A stretch of DNA of 12,316 bases. Source: an uncultured Clostridia bacterium (GTDB lineage: Bacteria; Bacillota; Clostridia; Oscillospirales; Butyricicoccaceae). The first letter of the stretch is position 1. Each line of letters starts with the position of its first letter. The translations under genes were made by a program, and so were the position numbers. The stretch is from positions 1-12,316 of the forward strand of contig CAJUSB010000096.1 in the NCBI GenBank assembly GCA_910589115.1, read 5' to 3'. Below are positions 7,319 to 12,316 of this stretch, piece by piece. The notes below the pieces were generated by a model, which saw only the letters and a list, made by a program, of their open reading frames with translations, was not told where the DNA came from and ran no database searches.

Positions 7319-7651
7319 TTATAATGCTGATGCACTGCCCTGAACAGCTTCAGCCGCTTCCTCCGGCAGCTCAATGCCGGACATCATGGACAAATAATCC
7401 AATACCGCAGTATTCCGGCGTGCCTGACGCACCGCCTCCGCCCCATCGAATTCCAGCACCATAACTGCCTCGGCCTCACCCTCATTCAGCCCTTCACGGC
7501 CTGCCAGACGGTACACGTTCCCGTCTATCACAACCCCGGCAGCTTCGGCCTCTTCTGTCAGGATATAGCAGCCGTTTGCTGCTTTTTTGATATAGTTTAT
7601 TTTTTCGGCGATGCCGAGTTCACCGCCGTTTTCGCGCACGATTTGATACAT
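7319..7651 (-). CDS. Conserved small phage tail-cassette protein, unknown function
   Basis: This 110-aa protein begins MYQIVRENGGELGIAEKINYIKKAANGCYI and has a middle part predicted as beta (VVIDGNVYRLAG). It ends in an Ala/Glu-rich helical tail with DYLSMMSGIELPEEAAEAV. Similar small proteins are found beside XkdX genes behind fibres of clostridial prophages, in the position of PBSX XkdW; I recognise the pattern but not a named function. The ATG at 7649-7651 has a strong AAGGAGGAG site. The gene start lies 55 bases inside the 3' end of the upstream gene in another frame, which suggests coupled translation. A fibre chaperone or small tail component is possible. Confidence 0.7.
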   Translation of the reverse strand: MYQIVRENGGELGIAEKINYIKKAANGCYILTEEAEAAGVVIDGNVYRLAGREGLNEGEAEAVMVLEFDGAEAVRQARRNTAVLDYLSMMSGIELPEEAAEAVQGSASAL

Positions 7652-8055
7652 GGTAACTCCTCCTTCACTCCAACCAATTTTGCAATATGCCGCAGCACAT
7701 CAATTTCCGCCTGGAAAAATGCATGATTCCACAGCCAATAATCCGCAGACTCCGGACGCTTATAGATCTGACAAACCGGGTCATTCCATACCCGATCCCA
7801 ACGCTGCTGATAATGGCGGTCACGCTTTTCAAGCCTCCGCCGGATACCGCTGCTTAACTGTCCGCGCAGCCAGCCTTGCCCGTCGTCATTCCGGGCAAAA
7901 TGCAGATGCGCATTCTCACTCCCGGCCAAGCAGAGTGGCTTTCCCCGGTAGAAAAGCAACCCATCTTCCGTACAATCGACCACCGTCCCGGCGGGAAGGT
8001 TGACCTCCCCGCACAACGCGCGTCCTCGGAACCGGCAGTATACAAGATATTCCAT
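7597..8055 (-). CDS. Conserved phage-associated protein, unknown function
   Basis: The 152-aa protein opens with MEYLVYCRFRGRALCGEVNL, a compact beta-like segment (GTVVDCTEDGLLFYRGKPLCLAGS), then HLHFARNDDGQGWLRG (about 47-62). A basic helical middle and WDRVWNDPVCQIYKRPESADYWLWNHAFF follow (about 84-112). Tryptophan and cysteine are notably frequent. I recognise this as a protein that recurs next to collagen-like fibres in clostridial prophages, but no function is known to me. The open frame extends 35 codons upstream into the fibre gene, yet GGGAGGAATT directly before the ATG at 8053-8055 decides the start, 23 bases after the fibre stop. A fibre assembly factor is one guess; there is no direct evidence. 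Confidence 0.75.
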   Translation of the reverse strand: MEYLVYCRFRGRALCGEVNLPAGTVVDCTEDGLLFYRGKPLCLAGSENAHLHFARNDDGQGWLRGQLSSGIRRRLEKRDRHYQQRWDRVWNDPVCQIYKRPESADYWLWNHAFFQAEIDVLRHIAKLVGVKEELPCIKSCAKTAVNSASPKK

Positions 8056-8078
8056 AATTCCTCCCTTCCGGCAACAGA

Positions 8079-11000
8079 TCAGACCATAAAGACCGGTGCC
8101 AACCCATAAGAAATACGCGTACTGGTATAATAGCTGGCGCCATTTGAATGTACGACACAATTCCCAGCCGGATTGCTGTAATACGGGGAACGCGTATACC
8201 AGAAGCTAGTCAATGCATTAGATGAATGCTGATACTTCACCTTTGCATTGCCCGCGATAAAATACGCATACTGTTTCTGATAATTCTGTTCAGTCAGATT
8301 GGCATAGCTTCTTTTGCCGAACACCTCAAACTCAGAAAGCAGCGGCAGATAATCCACCGAAGCCGTCACATTTGCGGCGGCATTAGAAGAATTCCCCTTA
8401 TTATCGGTATATTTTGTGATTGGCTTCATCACCGCCCGAAGGTCGCTTGGCAGTGCAGCCATCAGCGTATTCGCGACCGGGCTTGTGGCAGTATCTGCCG
8501 GTGCATCATACCCGACGCGGCTGGTCAGTGCCGTACTGCCATAGCCGCTTGGAGCCGTTTTCGTACTGCCAAGGATATCATACCGAAAATCACTGCCTTT
8601 CCACCCGCCGTAATTGGTATTATACGGAGAGGAAGCAGCGCCCCAATGGTTCACATGGAACAGCTTGGAACCATCAGAAGAAGATTTACCATAACTGCTG
8701 TCCACGAGGGCAATATCCTTTCCGCCGGTCTGCGCTGTCTTAAAGGTGCCGAACTGGATTCCTACCCCTTCAACTGCAATATTGTGATTAAATCCGAGAA
8801 TAAACACCCAATATGTGCCGTCCAGCGCAACTGTGCCGACTGTACCGCTCAGCGTAACAGCCTTGGTGTCTCCCACTGCCCAAATGTTTGCTGCCTGCCC
8901 GGCGGCCGAAACTGCACTGATTTTCGTCCAGCTGTTATCGTTCAGCGTAGCTGTAACGCCATACTGTCCGGTCACATCGGCAATGCCGAGCGTTTTTTTC
9001 AGATTTGCCACGGTGATACGTTTCCCGGCGCCTGCGCTGGTATCGCGGAATGCTAAATAATCGTCATTTTCCAGCACAGTTTCCGCAGTCAAACCGTTCA
9101 CCAGGCTGCCGACAGCCGCCGAAGCCGTTGTCCCGCCCGTACCGCCATTTGCAACCGGGAGTGTACCATTCACCCCGGGGGTAATATTCGCCGAACCGTC
9201 AAAATTCGCCGCTGCCGTACTGCCAAGGCTGACGCGGACAGTCCTTGCCTGTGCCAGCTTCAGCGCCGAATCCGCTGACCCGCCCGCTTCAGACGAACCC
9301 GCATAACGATGTGTATGGACTTCCGGCGCAGCCCCAACCTGTGCGGCGGTATAATCGCCGTCCTGCGGCACGACTGCGCCGGTTCTTCCATGGAAAGTGG
9401 TTACCCCAGGATCAACTGCGGCCTGTGCTGCTGCATTCCCGTCGGAATCGAAACCAACCACCTGTCCCGGTGTGCCGGTCAGCTTATCCTGCTTGCCGGA
9501 AATATCCCCGGGATCGCCTTGTTCCCCCTTTTCGCCCTGGGGGCCGCGTAAAGCCTCCAGCTGCTCCGCCGTAAAATCGGCATAGGTGAACGCTTCCCCC
9601 TGCGGGCCGGTATCCCCCTTTGGCCCCGGTTCTCCCTGGGGGCCGCGTTCGCCGGTTTCTCCTTTGAGCGCCGCTAACTGCTCCGCTGTGAAATCTGCAT
9701 AGGTAAACGCTTCCCCTTTTGCCCCCTGCGGGCCAATCTCACCTTGCGGCCCACGTTCGCCGGTTTCTCCTTTGAGCGCCGTCAACTGCTCCGCCGTGAA
9801 ATCCGCATAGGTAAACGCTTCCCCTTTCGCTCCCTGCGGGCCGGTCTCACCTTGCAGGCCTCTCTCCCCCTGTGGCCCGCGTTCGCCCGTTTCCCCTTTG
9901 AGTGCCGCTAACTGTTCCGCTGTGAAATCCGCATAGGTAAACGCTTCCCCTTTTTCTCCCTGCGGGCCGGTCTCGCCTTGCAGGCCTCGTTCCCCCTGCG
10001 GGCCACGTTCTCCGGTTTCCCCTTTGAGCGCTGCCAACTGCTCCGCCGTGAAATCCGCATAGGTGAACGCTTTCCCTTTTGCCCCTTGCGGGCCGGGTTC
10101 ACCCTGTGGGCCGGTGTCCCCTTTCGGGCCGGTCAATATGGCAATCTGTTCCTCGGTGAGCTGGTCAAACGTCATGGCTGCACCGTCTTTTCCAGGCAGG
10201 CCCGGTTCCCCACGTGCCCCCTGCGGCCCAACCAATGCCGCTAACTGTTCTATCGTAAAGTCCGTATATCGAAAGGGTTCCCCTTTCGCTCCCTGCGGCC
10301 CCGTTTTCCCCTGCGGCCCCTGGATCGGCCCATTACTGACCCATCCCATGGTTTCTGAATAAATGTAGATGTTATAAGGTTCACTCGTGCCAATACCATA
10401 TGCATCTCCGGCACTTGGCTGTGTGATTTCCGCTTCAAGCTGCGGCAGGCTCGCAAAATAATCTAACACACGGAATCCCATGCCTTGCTCGCCCTGCGGG
10501 CCGCGTTCCCCTTGCGGGCCTTGCGGGCCGATATCCCCTTTTGGCCCCTGCGGCCCGATTTCGCCCTTTGGGCCGGGCTCCCCCTGTGGCCCTGTGATCC
10601 CTCTTAATCCCTGCGGGCCGCGTTCCCCTTGTGGGCCGGTGTCGCCTTTCAAACCCTGCGGGCCTGGTTCCCCTTGGGGGCCGGGTTCTCCCCTTGGGCC
10701 GGTGTCGCCTTTCAGGCCTTGCGGGCCCGGTTCCCCCTGCGGGCCGGTCTCTCCCTGTAAACCGGTTTCACCCTTCAAACCCTGCGCTCCGGTTTCTCCC
10801 TTTGGACCGATCTCTCCCTGCGGCCCGGTCTCTCCCTTTGCACCCTGTTCGCCCTGCGGGCCGGTTTCCCCCTGCGGGCCTGCTGCACCTTGCGGCCCAG
10901 TCTCCCCGCGCGGGCCTGCTGCACCCTGTATGCCCTGTGCTCCAACAGCACCCTTTTCCGCAGCGAGCATATAATATGTCCCTTCTACGGGAACCACCCC

Positions 11001-11129
11001 ACGGCAGCTTTGCCGCACCAAAAAACCACTGCCCTGATACCGCACAAAATCCAACGCTTCATACTGCGCTGCCGGGTCATACTCCCCGCGCGGTGTAATA
11101 CTAACTTTCCCTAAAATTGTTTCAGCCAT
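8079..11129 (-). CDS. Collagen-like phage tail fibre with DUF6273-like C-terminus
   Basis: This 1016-aa fibre is modular. Residues 1-58 form a small N-terminal domain (GKVSITPRGEYDPAAQYEALD) like CBM5/12-type attachment modules. Residues 60-217 are Gly-X-Y collagen repeats rich in GPQGE and GETGPQ. A globular insert (218-268, FRVLDYFASLPQLEAEITQP) follows. Residues 269-540 are collagen blocks interrupted by seven FTYADFTAEQLAALKG-type spacers. Then come fibre motifs SGKQDKLTG, FHGRTGAVVPQDGDYTAAQVG and LPVANGGTG (545-665). The C-terminal domain (about 720-1016) has WAVGDTKAVTL, LPLLSEFEVFG, QNYQKQYAYF and FWYTRSPYY...SYGLAPVF, resembling DUF6273 domains of gut phages. The protein should form a trimeric rod with a receptor-binding tip. 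ATG at 11127-11129 is chosen because GGAGG lies nine bases upstream; a GTG two codons earlier sits too close. Its start overlaps the previous gene's stop by eight bases (ATGGCTGA), implying translational coupling. A domesticated surface adhesin is an alternative to a phage fibre. Confidence 0.9.
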   Translation of the reverse strand: MAETILGKVSITPRGEYDPAAQYEALDFVRYQGSGFLVRQSCRGVVPVEGTYYMLAAEKGAVGAQGIQGAAGPRGETGPQGAAGPQGETGPQGEQGAKGETGPQGEIGPKGETGAQGLKGETGLQGETGPQGEPGPQGLKGDTGPRGEPGPQGEPGPQGLKGDTGPQGERGPQGLRGITGPQGEPGPKGEIGPQGPKGDIGPQGPQGERGPQGEQGMGFRVLDYFASLPQLEAEITQPSAGDAYGIGTSEPYNIYIYSETMGWVSNGPIQGPQGKTGPQGAKGEPFRYTDFTIEQLAALVGPQGARGEPGLPGKDGAAMTFDQLTEEQIAILTGPKGDTGPQGEPGPQGAKGKAFTYADFTAEQLAALKGETGERGPQGERGLQGETGPQGEKGEAFTYADFTAEQLAALKGETGERGPQGERGLQGETGPQGAKGEAFTYADFTAEQLTALKGETGERGPQGEIGPQGAKGEAFTYADFTAEQLAALKGETGERGPQGEPGPKGDTGPQGEAFTYADFTAEQLEALRGPQGEKGEQGDPGDISGKQDKLTGTPGQVVGFDSDGNAAAQAAVDPGVTTFHGRTGAVVPQDGDYTAAQVGAAPEVHTHRYAGSSEAGGSADSALKLAQARTVRVSLGSTAAANFDGSANITPGVNGTLPVANGGTGGTTASAAVGSLVNGLTAETVLENDDYLAFRDTSAGAGKRITVANLKKTLGIADVTGQYGVTATLNDNSWTKISAVSAAGQAANIWAVGDTKAVTLSGTVGTVALDGTYWVFILGFNHNIAVEGVGIQFGTFKTAQTGGKDIALVDSSYGKSSSDGSKLFHVNHWGAASSPYNTNYGGWKGSDFRYDILGSTKTAPSGYGSTALTSRVGYDAPADTATSPVANTLMAALPSDLRAVMKPITKYTDNKGNSSNAAANVTASVDYLPLLSEFEVFGKRSYANLTEQNYQKQYAYFIAGNAKVKYQHSSNALTSFWYTRSPYYSNPAGNCVVHSNGASYYTSTRISYGLAPVFMV
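8085..8201 (-). other. Candidate variable region at the fibre C-terminus
   Basis: This covers residues 977-1015 of the fibre, from W977 of WYTRSPYY to the last few codons. Conserved anchors (WYTRSP, YGLAPVF) frame a Tyr/Ser/Asn/Thr-rich stretch. Of 26 codons from Tyr983 to Tyr1008, 21 end in C or T, as expected if AAC/AAT codons were randomised at adenines by a diversity-generating retroelement. Position at the very 3' end of a tip-domain gene also fits. No template repeat or reverse transcriptase lies in this window, so the label is a hypothesis. Confidence 0.35.
9549..10070 (-). repeat. Tandem spacer/collagen repeats inside the fibre gene
   Basis: Five near-identical copies of the AFTYADFTAEQLAALKG spacer, each followed by Gly-X-Y blocks, repeat at 126-base (42-residue) and then about 111-114-base intervals. 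Two more diverged spacers lie upstream (PFRYTDFTIEQLAALVG and AAMTFDQLTEEQIAILTG). DNA similarity between units is high enough for slippage or unequal recombination to change fibre length in whole collagen units. Confidence 0.85.
10479..10952 (-). repeat. Low-complexity collagen-coding tract
   Basis: The DNA repeats a 9-base theme coding Gly-Pro-Gln/Gly-Glu-Thr triplets (plus strand CCCTGCGGGCC and variants). It encodes about 50 Gly-X-Y triplets with interspersed GLKGD units. The opposite strand is also open and Gly/Pro-rich only because these codons are partly self-complementary. Confidence 0.8.
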
Positions 11130-12060
11130 TGACACTTACCTCCAAATATCCATGGTTCAGCCGGAAATTCGGCCCTTGATACCCTTCCGGCGTGCGTATC
11201 CGCAGCAGTCCGGTCTTCGGGTCGAGCGCAAATTCTGCAAACATTACATTTCCTTTTTCGCCCTTTTCCCCGCGGGATGGCTGTCCGCTGTCAATATACA
11301 TATCCTTATCGGAATCATAAACCCACCATTTATCATCCCGGACGACCGGCATTTTTGCGGTGAGTTCTTCTGCGCGTTTTTCCACAGCCTGTGCATAATT
11401 CGCTGATGCGGCAGCTTCCTCGGCGGACTGCTCTGCGCTTGCTGCCTGTCCGGCAGCCCGCTCCGCTTCCGCCAGGGCTTTCTGAACCTCCAGCGCAGCC
11501 TTCGTAACTTCCTGCGCGGCCTGCGTTTTACTTCCTTGCGCTGACGCGGCTGCATTAGCTGATGCAGAAGCCGCCTGCTCTGCTGTACTGGCTGCGGCAG
11601 CTGCTGTATTGGCAGCAATTTGCGCTTTTTCTACAGATTCCTGCGCTGCACCGGCGGCGGCTTCTGTATCCAGGTGCAGGGCTGCCAGCCTGTTTTCCAG
11701 CTGGGCAAATGCACTGGGAGGCAACTTTTCAAACGCCTTTGACGCTAAAATGGAGCCATCCACCACCAAATCGAACATATTGGAATGCTTTTCTTTTTCT
11801 CCACGAACTGCACGGATTTGAGCTTTCACGCGTCCATTTTCCAGATGTTCGCGCAAGAGCGTGCAGGAAAGCACATTTTCCGCATAATTGAGCAGCAAGA
11901 AATTACGCTGTCCGGAGCGATAGCGCAAATCTAGCTTATACTCCCAATCTGGCGGCGAATCCGTCTGAATTTCCAACTGAAACACCTGATTTTCGCCGGT
12001 ATAACCGATATGCATTTCGTTTTCCGGAACGAACACATACCAATTCCGCATAGTAATCAT
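11122..12060 (-). CDS. Phage tail/baseplate fibre protein with Ala-rich coiled coil
   Basis: The 312-aa product has three parts. Residues 1-120 look like a beta-sandwich domain (RNWYVFVPENEMHIGYTGEN, later EKEKHSNMFDLVVDGSIL), reminiscent of baseplate-attached N-terminal domains of Firmicute phage fibres. Residues about 128-235 are an alanine-rich helical coiled coil (repeats such as AAAAASTAEQAASASANAAA) typical of trimeric fibre shafts. The C-terminal part carries KWWVYDSDKDMYIDSGQPSRGEKGEKG and a short beta tip (MFAEFALDPKTGLLRIRTPE through YLEVSVNG) seen at the ends of many tail proteins. The open frame extends 12 codons upstream, but AGGAGGG five bases before the ATG at 12058-12060 decides the start. 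It is first in the cassette and probably forms the connector between a tail or anchor and the collagen-like fibre. Exact role is inferred. Confidence 0.8.
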   Translation of the reverse strand: MITMRNWYVFVPENEMHIGYTGENQVFQLEIQTDSPPDWEYKLDLRYRSGQRNFLLLNYAENVLSCTLLREHLENGRVKAQIRAVRGEKEKHSNMFDLVVDGSILASKAFEKLPPSAFAQLENRLAALHLDTEAAAGAAQESVEKAQIAANTAAAAASTAEQAASASANAAASAQGSKTQAAQEVTKAALEVQKALAEAERAAGQAASAEQSAEEAAASANYAQAVEKRAEELTAKMPVVRDDKWWVYDSDKDMYIDSGQPSRGEKGEKGNVMFAEFALDPKTGLLRIRTPEGYQGPNFRLNHGYLEVSVNG

Positions 12061-12079
12061 AATTTCCCTCCTTTTTCGA

Positions 12080-12196
12080 TATTGCAAGGATTTCATACCA
12101 TAAAAACGTGGTATTTTATCCCCTCGCAGCCTTATTCTAACATGTGCAAAAAGTTCTGTCGTCTCCGCTGCGCGTCGTTCTGGAGGTCTTGCAATA
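12080..12196. repeat. 9-bp inverted repeat around the fibre-cassette promoter
   Basis: TATTGCAAG at 12080-12088 and its exact reverse complement CTTGCAATA at 12188-12196 enclose about 99 bases that include the predicted promoter. An additional ATACCA/TGGTAT stem lies near 12096-12115 in the leader. Short matches like this arise by chance fairly often, so function is uncertain. Confidence 0.4.
12134..12162 (-). promoter_or_regulatory. Promoter of the fibre cassette
   Basis: On the minus strand TAGAAT (12134-12139, five of six to consensus) is preceded at exactly 17 bases by ACGACA (12157-12162, four of six). It sits about 75 bases upstream of the first start codon of the cassette. Having its own promoter fits an independently transcribed cassette. 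Confidence 0.5.
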
Positions 12197-12240
12197 CAGC
12201 AAATTTTATGTTATACTCGTGAACATCAACGGAGGCTGCT

Positions 12241-12280
12241 GTTTCGTCCGCCTACGCGGCGGGCGGTCCTACGCGGACGG
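12241..12280 (+). repeat. 40-bp GC-rich repeat, copy B
   Basis: This copy begins GTTTCGTCCGCC and is the inverted partner of 5602-5641, 38 of 40 identical. Its two changes turn both CCTGCGCGG motifs into CCTACGCGG, the same substitution at positions 17 bases apart, which suggests homogenisation between units. Confidence 0.8.
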
Positions 12281-12316
12281 CGGTCCTACGCGGACAGCGG
12301 TCCTACGCGGACGGCG
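12262..12316 (+). repeat. 17-bp tandem repeat running off the window
   Basis: Units of GGCGGTCCTACGCGGAC occupy 12262-12278, 12279-12295 and 12296-12312 (first base A in the third), with a fourth starting at 12313. CCTACGCGG recurs at 12251, 12268, 12285 and 12302, exactly 17 bases apart. Copy A of the 40-bp repeat has only two such units, so this is an expanded form. Units abut without spacers, so it is not CRISPR. Confidence 0.85.

Noticed and set aside
8056..8160. 35-codon N-terminal extension of the 152-aa protein
   Set aside because: It would lie within the fibre's conserved C-terminal coding sequence, and the GGGAGGAATT site sits directly before the internal ATG.
9535..10960. CRISPR-like regular repeats
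   Set aside because: The repeats are in frame, code for Gly-X-Y triplets and spacer helices, and lack unique spacers between identical repeats.
10480..10974. Plus-strand open frame of 164 residues rich in Cys-Gly-Pro
   Set aside because: It is the complement of the collagen-coding tract. Gly and Pro codons are partly self-complementary, so the opposite strand stays open without selection.
11127..11135. GTG start two codons before the chosen fibre start
   Set aside because: Only three bases separate it from GGAGG, whereas the ATG has a normal nine-base spacing.

Overview
The window looks like chromosome from a gut-type Firmicute (class Clostridia, Oscillospiraceae/Ruminococcaceae-like). This rests on moderately GC-rich DNA, clear AGGAGG-type ribosome sites, the tail-protein families present, and GC-rich palindromic elements between genes. 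It is an inference from style, not a species identification.

Left part (1-5400) is a galactoside-use locus. An AraC-type regulator (11-568, minus) that ends before any DNA-binding domain is divergent from a GH2 beta-galactosidase (781-3822, plus). The 212-base gap between them holds two good back-to-back promoters and a 31-base-spaced direct repeat. A 220-base stretch full of hairpins separates lacZ from a sugar:cation symporter of the GPH/MelB family (4043-5398). The simplest reading is that the permease imports a galactoside, the hydrolase cleaves it in the cytoplasm, and the regulator controls the divergent promoters.

Middle (5399-5653) holds a probable bidirectional terminator, a perfect 13-bp hairpin and copies of GC-rich interspersed repeats. 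The minus-strand gene at 5654-6976 is an 11-TM-size sodium-dependent amino-acid transporter of the NSS family.

Right part (7110-12060, minus) is a compact five-gene phage-tail-fibre cassette. In transcription order it has: a baseplate/fibre protein with an alanine-rich coiled coil (312 aa); a 1016-aa collagen-like fibre with seven short spacer repeats and a C-terminal DUF6273-like domain; two small conserved phage proteins of unknown function (152 and 110 aa); and an XkdX-like protein (59 aa). The genes overlap or nearly touch and each has its own strong ribosome site. A sigma-70-like promoter lies directly upstream. No capsid, packaging, tape-measure, holin or lysin gene is visible on either side, so the cassette appears to stand alone or at the edge of a prophage.

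A 40-bp GC-rich repeat occurs at 5602-5641 and again, inverted and with two differences, at 12241-12280. The pair brackets the NSS gene and the fibre cassette. The right copy runs on as a 17-bp tandem repeat to the window end. The most interesting possibilities are the orphan fibre cassette, its candidate diversity-generating C-terminal region, and the flanking repeats.
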